A stretch of DNA of 51,331 nucleotides from an uncultured Lachnospiraceae bacterium (GTDB lineage: Bacteria > Bacillota > Clostridia > Lachnospirales > Lachnospiraceae), in NCBI GenBank assembly GCA_947176065.1, contig CAMWPB010000032.1, positions 1 to 51,331 of the forward strand, read 5' to 3'. This document shows, piece after piece, positions 26,265-35,364 of this stretch. How positions within the stretch are numbered: position 1 is the stretch's first letter; each line of letters begins with the position of its first letter. The notes under the pieces are model-generated. The model saw nothing but the letters and a program-made list of their open reading frames with translations. It ran no database searches and was not told where the DNA came from. Made by a program: the position numbers and the translations under genes.

Positions 26265-27203
26265 TTATTTTCTCCTTTCCTGCTCAGGTGATTGCATCAC
26301 ACTCTCCTTCAGCCGCGCCATCTTCATATGAACCTCATCGAATCCCGGAATACCAGGCGACGCGCCGTGCCTGCCAACCGAAATGGCGCTTGCCATAGCT
26401 GCGTATTCCATCGCCTCCCGGGGCGGTCTGCCCGACGCGATCCCGGCCAGAAAATAACCTGTAAAGGTGTCTCCCGCGCCCGTGGTGTCAACTGTCCTTG
26501 CTGGAAAAATTTTCTGATAAAAAGTTTCCTTCTCATCCATATAACAGGAACCCCTGCTTCCCAGCGTCAGCACCAGAACGGTTTTGGGGTATTTTTGCCG
26601 CAGCTTTTCCAGAATGGTCTGCGCGTCCCCCGCATCCGTGTCCGCAAGCTGCCTGCCCTCCACCTCGTTGAGAATGAGATAGTCCACCTTCTGTAAATCA
26701 CATCGCCCGATACCGCCGTCCATGGGGGAAGGATTAAAAACCACCGTCATCCCCTTCTCCCGGCCCTTCTCTATGGCGTAGGGTACATTGGAAATCTCAT
26801 TCTGTAAAAGAAGCATCTCCCCCGGTTCAAAGTGCGTCAGAACATCGTCTATGTATGCCGGAGTCACATCGCTGTTGGCACCCCCGAAGATGGTAATCTT
26901 ATTCTGGCCCTCGGGATCCACATGAATCACCGCATGCCCGGATGGCTCACTGCTTTCCCGGATCAGCTCTGTCCTCACGCCCGCCGCCGCCATCGTATCC
27001 AACAGGATGCCCCCGTCAGCCCCCACACAGCCCGCATGGAAAACCTGCGCGCCCGCCCTTGCCAGGGCGATGGACTGGTTCAGCCCCTTCCCGCCGCAAA
27101 ATTCTCCGTAGGTCTTCGCCGGAATGGTTTCACCCGCCTGCGCGTAATGCTCCACGCTGTAGATTCTGTCAATATTCAGGGAACCGAGATTCAGAATTTT
27201 CAT
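26265..27203 (-). CDS. rbsK: Ribokinase-like PfkB carbohydrate kinase
   Basis: A 312-residue kinase that phosphorylates ribose (or a close sugar) with ATP. It has the N-terminal GSLNIDRIY strand, the substrate motif CGGKGLNQSIALARAG, the NPSP motif, LILNEVEGRQL, and the catalytic anion hole GAGDTF at about residues 242-247 with the base D245. All residues expected of an active enzyme are present. It is the first gene of the seven-gene riboside operon, which points to ribose as product of the next enzyme. It is divergent from the LacI-PfkB fusion gene, with a strong promoter and operator-like palindromes in front. Confidence 0.9.
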   Translation of the reverse strand: MKILNLGSLNIDRIYSVEHYAQAGETIPAKTYGEFCGGKGLNQSIALARAGAQVFHAGCVGADGGILLDTMAAAGVRTELIRESSEPSGHAVIHVDPEGQNKITIFGGANSDVTPAYIDDVLTHFEPGEMLLLQNEISNVPYAIEKGREKGMTVVFNPSPMDGGIGRCDLQKVDYLILNEVEGRQLADTDAGDAQTILEKLRQKYPKTVLVLTLGSRGSCYMDEKETFYQKIFPARTVDTTGAGDTFTGYFLAGIASGRPPREAMEYAAMASAISVGRHGASPGIPGFDEVHMKMARLKESVMQSPEQERRK

Positions 27204-27225
27204 GTTTACCTCCGATATCCTTTTG

Positions 27226-27288
27226 GGAAATTATTTTCCGAAACAGTTTTCTTGTACATAAAATACCATTGCTCAATACGTTTGTCAA
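27226..27288 (-). promoter_or_regulatory. Promoter and operator-like palindromes of the riboside operon
   Basis: TTGACA (27288-27283), 17-nt spacer, TATTTT (27265-27260) form a near-consensus promoter on the minus strand. Immediately downstream, over the expected start site, lie GAAACAGTTTTC (plus strand 27240-27251) and the palindrome GGAAATTATTTTCC (27226-27239). The first is almost identical to the site at 11073-11084 upstream of the sugar operon. Both positions suit repression by a LacI-type protein. Confidence 0.8.
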
Positions 27289-27350
27289 CAACTTTTGTAC
27301 ATTTTACATAATTTGCCTTTTCCGCACCCTTCTTCCTCCCCTTACGCCTC

Positions 27351-27379
27351 TTTCCATTTTTCCGCTTTTCCCTTATAAT
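27351..27379 (+). promoter_or_regulatory. Promoter of the LacI-PfkB fusion gene
   Basis: TTTCCA (27351-27356), 17-nt spacer and a perfect TATAAT (27374-27379), 30 nt before ATG 27409, which follows AAGGAGGA. Confidence 0.65.
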
Positions 27380-27408
27380 GGATTCACATCAGTAAGGAGG
27401 ACGGCGGC

Positions 27409-29292
27409 ATGAATATACGTGAGCTTGCGCAGTTAGCCGGGGTTTCGGCTTCCACGGTTTCCAAGATTATGAACAACAAGGACAGCAGCATAAGTCCCTC
27501 CACGAGGGAACGTGTGCTGCAGATTGCGAAACAGTATAATTACCAGTCCTACTCCTCTCTGATCGAAAAGGGCACAACAACTCTGACGCTGGGCGTTGTG
27601 TTCCGCTCCGCATCCACCATGAACCTGACTCTGGACGGCATTCTGAATGCCGCGCAGAATGCGGGGTACACTATTTTACTGCGGGAGAGCGGCGACGATC
27701 CGGAGCGGGAAGCGCAGAACATTTCCGTGCTCTGCTCCCATCATGTGGACGGACTTCTCTGGGAATTTGTGAACAAAGACAGCGAAAAAAACATACCGTT
27801 TCTTGCAAGACACGAGATCCCCGCCGTTATTTTTCACTCGGAATACGGGGATGCTGTCAATATAGACTATCAGGAGCTGGGCCGTCAGGCCGCCCAGACG
27901 CTGGTGGATGCCGGGCACACATCCATAGCCTGCATCAGGGCGCCGATTCCCGGAAGGGAGGCTTTCACTGCCGGCTATCAGAGATGCCTGTTTGAAAACC
28001 ATATTCCTCTGGAAGAGGAGCTCATCTTCGGGCAGATCGACAGCCAGTTAACACAAAAAATTGCGTCCCATGCCATCAGCGGCGTTGTCAGCGCCCACTA
28101 TGAAACGGCGGCAAGGCTGTATGACGCCGTCAGAAAACTCCGCTACGAGCTGCCCTACGATGTCTCCATCGTTTCCCTGCGGGATGAGTCCATGACGCCG
28201 GACGTGCTGCGGCAGCTTTCCACCTTTACGATCCCGCATTACGCCTACGGGGAATATCTGTGCAAAAGGCTTGTGGGACAGATCGAACGCGGCGATACTT
28301 CCCCGCCCGCTTTCCGCAAGACGGCACATCTGGACAGCGAGAGCACGGTGGGCATCCCGCACAGCAGCCACACAAAGAAGATCACGGTGGTGGGCAGCAT
28401 CAATATTGACAATTATCTCAAGATGGACGCGCTGCCGCGGACCGGCATGACCGTCAGTTCTTCCCTGTCCGCCTCCTATGTGGGCGGCAAGGCGATCAAT
28501 CAGGCCATCGGAGCCGCGAAGCTGGGACAGCGGGTTTCCGTGATCGGACGTCTGGGAAACGATGTGGATTCCGACACGGTATACCGGGCGTTAAACATGG
28601 CCGGTGTGGATTCCATCGGTGTGAAACGCTGTTCCGGGTACAAAACGGGACAGGCCTACATTTTTGTACAAAAGGATGGGGATTCCATGATTTCCATTTT
28701 GTCGGGGGCCAACGAAGCGCTTCTACCCCAGGATATCCGCGAGTCCGAACGCGTATTTGAAAATACAGCCTTCTGCCTCGTACAGACGGAAATTCCCATG
28801 GATACCGTGACGGAAGCCTGCCGTATCGCCAAAAAGCACGGCGCGCAGACCATCCTGAAGCCCGTGGCCTGCGGCAGCCTGCCCGCAGAACTTCTTTGCA
28901 ATGTGGACATCATCGTGCCTAACAAGGCGGAAATCGGCGCCATCTGTCCTGCCGCCGATGATCTGGATTCACAGGCGGCGCAGCTTCTGGAGGCAGGCGT
29001 CGGGACGGTCATTGTAACGCTCGGGGGAGCGGGCTGTTTCGTAAAGACGGCCCACGAAGCCGAATACCTCCCCGCCGTTCCCTCCGATGTGGTGGATGCT
29101 TCCGGCGCTGCGGACGCCTTTATCAGTGCCCTTGCCTCCTATCTGCTGGAGGGGCGTTCCCTGCACACGGCCATCAGGATCGCCTCCTATGCGGCCGGCT
29201 TTACGATCGCGAGGGAGGGCGTGACGTCGGCTCTGGTGGATAAGAATACGCTGGAGTCCTATATGATGCAGAGGGAGCCGGATTTGTTATAG
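27409..29292 (+). CDS. LacI-family regulator fused to a PfkB-type kinase domain
   Basis: A 627-residue fusion with no frameshift. Residues 1-55 are the LacI DNA-binding domain (NIRELAQLAGVSASTVSKI), about 58-320 the periplasmic-binding-protein-like sensor, and about 323-627 a ribokinase-like domain starting ITVVGSINID with VGGKAINQA near residue 360. The usual anion hole GAGD is GAAD (residues 566-569), the base D569 is kept, and the NPAP-type motif reads KPVA. The kinase may be weak, altered in substrate or only a second sensor. It is divergent from the operon with the separate ribokinase and probably controls it. About twice the length of either parent family. Confidence 0.92.
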   Translation: MNIRELAQLAGVSASTVSKIMNNKDSSISPSTRERVLQIAKQYNYQSYSSLIEKGTTTLTLGVVFRSASTMNLTLDGILNAAQNAGYTILLRESGDDPEREAQNISVLCSHHVDGLLWEFVNKDSEKNIPFLARHEIPAVIFHSEYGDAVNIDYQELGRQAAQTLVDAGHTSIACIRAPIPGREAFTAGYQRCLFENHIPLEEELIFGQIDSQLTQKIASHAISGVVSAHYETAARLYDAVRKLRYELPYDVSIVSLRDESMTPDVLRQLSTFTIPHYAYGEYLCKRLVGQIERGDTSPPAFRKTAHLDSESTVGIPHSSHTKKITVVGSINIDNYLKMDALPRTGMTVSSSLSASYVGGKAINQAIGAAKLGQRVSVIGRLGNDVDSDTVYRALNMAGVDSIGVKRCSGYKTGQAYIFVQKDGDSMISILSGANEALLPQDIRESERVFENTAFCLVQTEIPMDTVTEACRIAKKHGAQTILKPVACGSLPAELLCNVDIIVPNKAEIGAICPAADDLDSQAAQLLEAGVGTVIVTLGGAGCFVKTAHEAEYLPAVPSDVVDASGAADAFISALASYLLEGRSLHTAIRIASYAAGFTIAREGVTSALVDKNTLESYMMQREPDLL

Positions 29293-29333
29293 ATTTTTGA
29301 TACGAAAATACTGTCAATTGAGAGGAAAAGAAG

Positions 29334-30734
29334 ATGAAAATTTGCAGAGTAAAAAAGAAAAGTTTAACCGTTCTGCTCACCGCCCTGCTTGCGGTCGGCG
29401 CAGGCGCGTGCGGCACAGAAAACAGTTCTGACGCGGATGCCGGGCTGGAGATTACTGACATCTCCGATACCGGGGACACCGAAACGGCGGAGCCTTCAGA
29501 CACGGACACGGAAAATTCGGACAATGCCGGAGAAACTTCTGACACAGATGTCACATCCGATATTCCCGATGCCGGGACACAGAAAAACCCGGAAAACTCC
29601 GTCACCGTCACTTTCCGGGAAACCCTTGACGAAACCAAGGCAGACGACGGCAAGGTGATCTTCACAAGCAGCGCGCAGATACCCGTGGTAAGCATCGATG
29701 GCGCGGCGGATATCGCGGAAAAAATAAACGCGGATATCGACGCCTACTATGATGCGTTCTCCTTCGACGAAACCCTTTCCATGGCGGAGGAAGACTATGC
29801 CGCAAGTCTCGGGGAGGACGGCTGGGACTTTCTCGGCTACGGCACCGAGATCAGCGCGAAGGTGACCCGCATGGATGACGCCGTGATCTCCTTCCAGATA
29901 ACGGTTTACGATTTCACCGGCGGCGCCCACGGCAACTACGGCTCCATCGGTAAAAGCTACAGTACGGTAACGGGGGAACTACTGGCTTTTGACGAAATTT
30001 CCGAAGACTACGAGGCCTTCCACGCCACGGTTCTGGATTACATGATCAATCTGGCTGAAACGCCCGCTTACAAAGACAAGCTTTTCGATAATCCTTCCAA
30101 AGATGATCTGGACAGCGCACTGTTTAGAACGGACGGCTGGGTATTTACCAGAAGCGGCATCAGCTTTCTGGTGCCTCCCTACGTCCTCGGCCCCTATGCC
30201 TCCGGAGAAATTTCCTTTATGCTGCCCTACGAAAAGGCATATGATCTGGGATTAAAGGAAGATTACCGCTACAACGGCAATTTCGTGGATGAGCGCTATT
30301 ATATCTACAAATACGACCCGGAAACCTTTGAGCCGGTTGTGGACGGAACGCCAGACTGTTATTTTGATCTGGACGGGGACGGCACGGAAGAAGGACTCGC
30401 CTTTTACGGTCAGGTCGTTGACCCGGCCACCGGGGAAAGCCGGTACGCCTTTTATATCGACGGAACAGATTACGGGGACGTCATAAATGACGAATTACAG
30501 AATATAAAGGACAACGGCTATATGGAAAACACTTACGCCCTGTGTTACGCCGACGCTCCGGACGGAGGCGTTCCTGCGATCGCCGTGCTTTTCACGGAGT
30601 TCGGAGACGGAGAGGACAGTAACGGCAACCCGGTCAGACATCCCCGCTCCTTCCTTTTCGGCTACACGAAGGAAAAAGGATTGTACTATCTGTATTGGGA
30701 CGAGGGCTTTGTGACCCTGCCGGCCACTTCTTAA
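29334..30734 (+). CDS. Lipoprotein with DUF4163/DUF3298-like domains
   Basis: A 466-residue exported protein: signal MKICRVKKKSLTVLLTALLA, lipobox GAGAC at about residue 26, then a Thr/Asp/Glu-rich linker (residues 28-85). The central part has the DUF4163/DUF3298 layout seen in RsiV- and PdaC-type proteins, with YDFTGGAHGNYGSIGKSY near residue 195 and VLGPYASGEISFMLPYE near 280. The C-terminal 150 residues contain a DLDGDGTEEGLAFYG segment resembling a calcium-binding or VCBS-type loop. A cell-surface sensing or binding role is possible, but no catalytic residues are recognised. Its stop overlaps that of the converging DUF4422 gene (TTAA), with no terminator between. Confidence 0.85.
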   Translation: MKICRVKKKSLTVLLTALLAVGAGACGTENSSDADAGLEITDISDTGDTETAEPSDTDTENSDNAGETSDTDVTSDIPDAGTQKNPENSVTVTFRETLDETKADDGKVIFTSSAQIPVVSIDGAADIAEKINADIDAYYDAFSFDETLSMAEEDYAASLGEDGWDFLGYGTEISAKVTRMDDAVISFQITVYDFTGGAHGNYGSIGKSYSTVTGELLAFDEISEDYEAFHATVLDYMINLAETPAYKDKLFDNPSKDDLDSALFRTDGWVFTRSGISFLVPPYVLGPYASGEISFMLPYEKAYDLGLKEDYRYNGNFVDERYYIYKYDPETFEPVVDGTPDCYFDLDGDGTEEGLAFYGQVVDPATGESRYAFYIDGTDYGDVINDELQNIKDNGYMENTYALCYADAPDGGVPAIAVLFTEFGDGEDSNGNPVRHPRSFLFGYTKEKGLYYLYWDEGFVTLPATS

Positions 30735-31846
30735 CCTGTGCAGGCTTTCATTTCTTCCGTGATTGCAACAGCCTCCGCCGCCGGATAAAAGAGCCGCGCC
30801 GAGGCTTCCAATGCAATATCGGTAATATTTTCTTTTTTCAGATAAAACTCTACTTCTGAGGGAGACATTTGCGTCTCCCTCTCTTTCCATGTCTGAATCA
30901 GGTCGTTCAGCTTTTGAAAATGCGCCATCAGCGCACCAAAATCCTGTATCCGGTCAATAGTACTGCTGCCGTAAGCCTGTTTTTCCAGCTCACACACCGC
31001 AATCACCTGCATAGCCGTCTTCAACTCTCCTGTAATGTCAGAGGCTTCCATCAGCACGTCCGGCCGCTTCTCAAGACAGGCCAGCATATATGCTTTCGCC
31101 CCGGCAATGTCCTTCTTTGCAAAGTAATCCGCCAGCCGCTCCTTGATCTCCGCCGTCTCCCGCTTTTCGTCCGTCATGCCCACCTTGCACTCATAAACCT
31201 TAAGTCCCTGCACCTGCGTCCAGACATAGAGCAGAAACTCCGAGATAAAACCGTAAACCCGCTTGTGGTAGTCGTCGTACAAGGTGGCGTCAATCTTTTC
31301 CTCCGCCTTCTCAAAAATACCGAAAAGCCATTCGCAGTAAGCGTCATAAATCTCTTTTTTGCAGACCATCATGTTGCCAAAATAAGTGCCCTTGCCGTGC
31401 ACCAGCCGCTCAAACGTCTCATAGTAAGCCGGGTAAAACTGCCGGATCACTTCTCCCACGGCCTCCAGATCGTGAATGTTATAATCCCCTGCATAGCCCT
31501 CATAATAGGTAAAGTTCAGCTTCAACAGCTTGGACGTTATGATATCATGCGATGAGAGGATTTCCTCATATTCCCGTCCCGTCAGAATCCGCCCTTCCTC
31601 CGTGCAGAAATACCGGCGGTAATGGCAGATTCCCACATAATCCGTAGTTCTTATATTTTTCCAGACCCAGTATACACCCGTCAGTTCCCCGTAATAACAG
31701 TTTTTCTCCGAAATACTGACACCAGTGTCATCTCCAATATATCCCAGATTCCCCGATACGGCCCGCCCTACCTGCAAGGGCACATAGATGGGATCGCCGG
31801 GTGTGGGAAACTTTTTGTGGGTCATGGTAAAGATCGTTACGCTCAT
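30731..31846 (-). CDS. DUF4422-domain protein (putative glycosyltransferase)
   Basis: A 371-residue cytoplasmic protein. The first 230 residues match the DUF4422 pattern found in exopolysaccharide loci: IFTMTHKKF, GDDTGVSISEKN, GVYWVWKN, VGICHYRRYF, and FGNMMVCKKEIYDAYCEWLF. The family is considered glycosyltransferase-like, acting on capsule or surface sugars, though biochemical proof is scarce. The last 140 residues are helical. I chose ATG 31846 (MSVTIFTMTHKKF) with ACGGAGATG 7-8 nt before it. There are no other polysaccharide genes next to it, so its pathway is unclear. Confidence 0.85.
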   Translation of the reverse strand: MSVTIFTMTHKKFPTPGDPIYVPLQVGRAVSGNLGYIGDDTGVSISEKNCYYGELTGVYWVWKNIRTTDYVGICHYRRYFCTEEGRILTGREYEEILSSHDIITSKLLKLNFTYYEGYAGDYNIHDLEAVGEVIRQFYPAYYETFERLVHGKGTYFGNMMVCKKEIYDAYCEWLFGIFEKAEEKIDATLYDDYHKRVYGFISEFLLYVWTQVQGLKVYECKVGMTDEKRETAEIKERLADYFAKKDIAGAKAYMLACLEKRPDVLMEASDITGELKTAMQVIAVCELEKQAYGSSTIDRIQDFGALMAHFQKLNDLIQTWKERETQMSPSEVEFYLKKENITDIALEASARLFYPAAEAVAITEEMKACTG

Positions 31847-31902
31847 AATGTCATCTCCGTCATACATTTACCTGTTCGGTCATCCGATTCCGGACATCCT
31901 TA

Positions 31903-33267
31903 TCACGCCTGACGTGACGTCTCCGCCCCGCCCTGCAGGATGCCCGCCATCTTCCTGCGCACATAGAAAAATGCCGGAATCAAAAAGATATCCGCAAAAA
32001 TCCATGCCAACGGGTTCGCGAAACGCACCGCACTGAATCCGAAATGCGGCACCAGCAGAAAGCCTGCCAGCGCCCTCGCCAGCATCTCAAACGCCCCTGC
32101 AAAAACAGCCAGCCTGCTGAAGCCCATTCCCTGAATCAGGAAACGGACGATATTCACAAGCGCCAGCGGGAAGTAGAACAGCGCATTCATCCGAATAAAG
32201 GAGTAGGCATTGCCGATGATCTGCGTCTCCCCCGCATCCAGAAACAGTAAAAGAAGCTGTTTCCCGAACAGGTACACCGCCCCCAGCGCGATCAGGGAGT
32301 AGATCAGTCCCAGCAGACAGCAGCTCTTAAGCCCCCTGTCCACACGCTCCAGATCCCCCGCGCCCACATTCTGTCCGCCGTAGGTTGCCATGGTGGAACC
32401 CATAGCATCAAAGGGGCACACCAGAAGCATGCTCACCTTACCGCCCGCCGTGACCGCCGCCACCGCATTGGAATCAATACCGTTCACCGCGCTCTGCAAA
32501 ATCACGCTGCCGATGGCTGTGATCGAATACTGCAGTCCCATGGGGATGCCCATATTGCAGAGCTTCGCCGCATAATCCCTGTTCCATCTGCGCTCCTCAT
32601 GGGACAGCTTTAGAATCGCGAACTTTTTGCGCATATAAATAAGACAGGCAAAACCCGCAATGGCCTGCGATACCACCGTAGCTACCGCCGCCCCGGCCAC
32701 GCCCATGTGCAGCACCACGATGCAGAACACGTCAAGGAAGATATTCAGAACCGCAGCCGTCACAAGGAACACCACAGGCGTTCTGCTGTCCCCCAGCGAC
32801 CGCAGGATCGCAGCCGTCATATTGTAGAGAAACACAACAGGGATGCCCAGAAAAATAATGATTATGTAGTTATAGGAACCGTCGATAATGTTCGCAGGCG
32901 TCCTCATAAGCAGCAAAATCTGGCGGCACAAAAGAGACACCACGATAGTGATGACCACCGCAAAGATCACTGACAGCCACACGCTGTTGGCCACAAATCT
33001 GCGAAGCTCTCCTTCATGCCTGGCGCCGAACTCCTGGGCAATCGGAATCGCAAAACCGCTGCAGACACCCATGCAGAAGCCGATGATCAGGAAATTGACG
33101 GAGCCTGTAGCTCCCACCGCCGCCAACGCATCCACTCCCAGATAATGTCCCACGATAACCGCGTCCATCATACTGTAGAACTGCTGAAAAACAAGCCCGA
33201 ACAAAAGGGGCACGGCAAAGCCCAGAATCAGCCTCATGGGACTTCCCTTTGTCATATCTTTTTCCAT
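31903..33267 (-). CDS. MATE-family multidrug efflux transporter
   Basis: A 454-residue protein with twelve hydrophobic segments in two six-helix halves. Family signatures include MDAVIVGHYLGVDALAAVGATG near residue 33-54, GCAAG-like FCMGVCSGFAIPIAQEFGA, and LRSLGDSRTPVVF near 150. MATE proteins export cationic drugs, dyes or metabolites in exchange for Na+ or H+. The start ATG 33267 follows GGAGGAG. It diverges from a second MATE gene at 33466, and the two proteins are only distantly similar. Confidence 0.93.
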   Translation of the reverse strand: MEKDMTKGSPMRLILGFAVPLLFGLVFQQFYSMMDAVIVGHYLGVDALAAVGATGSVNFLIIGFCMGVCSGFAIPIAQEFGARHEGELRRFVANSVWLSVIFAVVITIVVSLLCRQILLLMRTPANIIDGSYNYIIIIFLGIPVVFLYNMTAAILRSLGDSRTPVVFLVTAAVLNIFLDVFCIVVLHMGVAGAAVATVVSQAIAGFACLIYMRKKFAILKLSHEERRWNRDYAAKLCNMGIPMGLQYSITAIGSVILQSAVNGIDSNAVAAVTAGGKVSMLLVCPFDAMGSTMATYGGQNVGAGDLERVDRGLKSCCLLGLIYSLIALGAVYLFGKQLLLLFLDAGETQIIGNAYSFIRMNALFYFPLALVNIVRFLIQGMGFSRLAVFAGAFEMLARALAGFLLVPHFGFSAVRFANPLAWIFADIFLIPAFFYVRRKMAGILQGGAETSRQA

Positions 33268-33400
33268 AATACTCCTCCGTCATTCGCGTTTCTCGCGCTA
33301 ATCATTGGAGACGATTTTATCACACTGCCATAAAAACGCAAGTAGCTTTCACACAAAAAATGAAATATTTTAAAAAAAATTTTATGTTGTGGAAAACCGA

Positions 33401-33429
33401 TTGACACGAGAAAAAGAATGTATTAAGAT
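33401..33429 (+). promoter_or_regulatory. Promoter of the plus-strand MATE gene
   Basis: Consensus TTGACA (33401-33406), 17-nt spacer and TAAGAT (33424-33429), in the AT-rich divergent spacer 33268-33465. No operator-like palindrome was clear. Confidence 0.75.
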
Positions 33430-33465
33430 GTTATCACTTTACGCAAAAAACGGAGGATTTCTTCT

Positions 33466-34863
33466 ATGAATACAGCCGCTGCCAAAGATAACTTTTACAG
33501 CAAAATCATCAAGCTGGTAATTCCGATTGTCATTCAGAATCTCTTAAGCGCCGCCGTAAGCTCCGCAGACGTGGTTATGCTGAACTATGTAGGGCAGTCC
33601 TCCATCTCTGCCGTGTCGCTGGCCGCCAACTACGCCAGCGTCCTTTTTATGATCTACTATGGGCTGGGAACAGGCGCCTCCATGCTCAGCGCCCAGTACT
33701 GGGGAAAAGGCGATCTCCAGCCGATCCGCGCCATTCAGGGCATCGCCATGCGGTTTTCCCTGATTATTTCCATGGGGTTCTCCGCCTTCGCGTTCTTTGC
33801 ACCGACACTTTTGATGAAGCTTTTCACCAATGACGAGGAGCTTATCGGAATCGGCGCCGGGTATCTGCGCGTGATGGCAGTCACCTATCTGTGCTGGGGG
33901 ATTATAGAAGTCTATCTGGCGATTCTTCGGAGCATCGGGCGGGTCACTGTCTGTATGGTCTTAAATGTCATGGCTTTCACCCTGAATATTCTCCTGAACG
34001 CCGTGTTTATTTTCGGACTCTTCGGCGCACCGCAGCTCGGCGCTGTGGGCGTTGCCATCGCCACAGCCCTGTCCCGTATCATCGAGCTGGCCGGCTGTAT
34101 CGTGGTATCCCTGTTCAGCAAGGATATCAAGCTCAATCCCGGCTATATGTTCCTGAAAAACAAACTTCTCTTTCAGGATTTCATCAGGCTGTCCCTGCCC
34201 GCCCTCGCCAACGATCTGGCCTGGAGCGTAGCCTTCTCCATGTACTCCGTGATTCTGGGGCACATGGGCTCCGACGCGGTGGCCGCCAATTCTCTTGTTG
34301 TCGTTGTCAGGAATTTCGGCACCGTGCTCTGTTTCGGTACCGCCAGCGCGGGCGGTATCCTGCTTGGCAATGTGATGGGCGAGGGTGACATGGAGCGCGC
34401 AAAATCATACGCCACCCGGCTGATGAAGCTCACCGTTATCACCGGGGCCATCGGCGGCGTACTGGTGCTTTTCGCCACCCCCTTTGTGCTGCACTTCGCA
34501 AAACTTTCCGAGACAGCCATGCACTATCTGAAATATATGCTGCTCATCAACACCTACTATATTATGGGGGCCGCCGTCAACACCACGCTGATCGCAGGCG
34601 TATTCCGCGCCGGAGGCGACAGCCGTTTCGGTCTGATCTGCGATGTGATTGACATGTGGGTCTACGCGGTGCCCCTCGGCTTTCTTGCGGCTTTCGTTTT
34701 CAAACTGCCCGTTCTCTGGGTGTACTTTCTGCTGTGCACCGACGAGTTTGTGAAATGGCCCTGGGTAATCAAACACTACCGCAGCGGCAAATGGCTGAAA
34801 AACATTACAAGGGACGATCTCTTCTCTGAAGAAGATGCAGACAGATCATCCGCCGGCGCATGA
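33466..34863 (+). CDS. MATE-family efflux transporter (second copy)
   Basis: A 465-residue protein with twelve hydrophobic segments. Signatures are SSADVVMLNYVGQSSISAVSLA (residue 32 on), GLGTGASMLSAQYWGKGD near 67-84 and LRSIGRVTVCMVLN near 150. It belongs to a MATE subgroup common in Clostridia, in which export substrates are mostly unknown. The start ATG 33466 is preceded by ACGGAGGA. The 3' end overlaps the converging LuxR gene by 18 bp. It is not a recent duplicate of the divergent MATE gene. Confidence 0.93.
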   Translation: MNTAAAKDNFYSKIIKLVIPIVIQNLLSAAVSSADVVMLNYVGQSSISAVSLAANYASVLFMIYYGLGTGASMLSAQYWGKGDLQPIRAIQGIAMRFSLIISMGFSAFAFFAPTLLMKLFTNDEELIGIGAGYLRVMAVTYLCWGIIEVYLAILRSIGRVTVCMVLNVMAFTLNILLNAVFIFGLFGAPQLGAVGVAIATALSRIIELAGCIVVSLFSKDIKLNPGYMFLKNKLLFQDFIRLSLPALANDLAWSVAFSMYSVILGHMGSDAVAANSLVVVVRNFGTVLCFGTASAGGILLGNVMGEGDMERAKSYATRLMKLTVITGAIGGVLVLFATPFVLHFAKLSETAMHYLKYMLLINTYYIMGAAVNTTLIAGVFRAGGDSRFGLICDVIDMWVYAVPLGFLAAFVFKLPVLWVYFLLCTDEFVKWPWVIKHYRSGKWLKNITRDDLFSEEDADRSSAGA

Positions 34864-35364
34864 CCCGGAAAGCGCGCCGGACTGCACCGTTCCCCGGAAC
34901 TCTTTCCTGCTGCACACGTCCATCTTCTGGTAAATATGGGATACGTGTTTTTTCACCGTGGTTTCCGCGATAAAGAGGGATTCCCCGATCTGTCTGTTCG
35001 TGTAACCCCTGTAGAGAAGCCATGCTACCTCCAGCTCCCGCTCGGAGAGCGCGCGGTTTTCCATAACCGCCAGAAAACGGTCATAAGTCTCCTCATAGCT
35101 CCCGCCTGACAGGGACGAATCCTGTCGGCGGGATTTTTGTGCCGCCGTTTTGCTCTGCTCCCGCATCTGTTTCTTAATCTGGTCATTCACACGAAGGTAC
35201 AGTGCAAGAACCACAGCCAGCGCGACACCGAGAAACAGCGTCCCCAGCACCGCAACCGCCCACTCCCGTCTCTCACCGAACAGACCTGCCTGATACAGAA
35301 GCAGTGTCATCAGAAGGCACACATACACGGTTCCCAGCAGAATCCGTAGCATATGCTTTCTCAT
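34846..35364 (-). CDS. Membrane-anchored LuxR-type helix-turn-helix regulator
   Basis: A 172-residue protein. Two N-terminal hydrophobic helices (about residues 5-25 and 33-55) precede a charged linker and a C-terminal LuxR/GerE DNA-binding domain: LSERELEVAWLLYRGYTNRQ then IAETTVKKHVSHIYQKM. Such a layout, with no receiver domain, suggests a one-component regulator tethered to the membrane. I chose ATG 35364, which overlaps the stop of the preceding MotA-like gene as ATGA, with GAGGATGGG upstream. The two genes are thus translationally coupled, and the MotA-like protein may sense or transmit the signal. The targets are unknown; the overlapping MATE gene is one candidate. Confidence 0.87.
   Translation of the reverse strand: MRKHMLRILLGTVYVCLLMTLLLYQAGLFGERREWAVAVLGTLFLGVALAVVLALYLRVNDQIKKQMREQSKTAAQKSRRQDSSLSGGSYEETYDRFLAVMENRALSERELEVAWLLYRGYTNRQIGESLFIAETTVKKHVSHIYQKMDVCSRKEFRGTVQSGALSGSCAGG

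Noticed and set aside
31903..34863. Recent tandem duplication of a MATE gene
   Set aside because: The two proteins are divergent in sequence and motif detail and lie in opposite orientation, so they are old paralogues at most.
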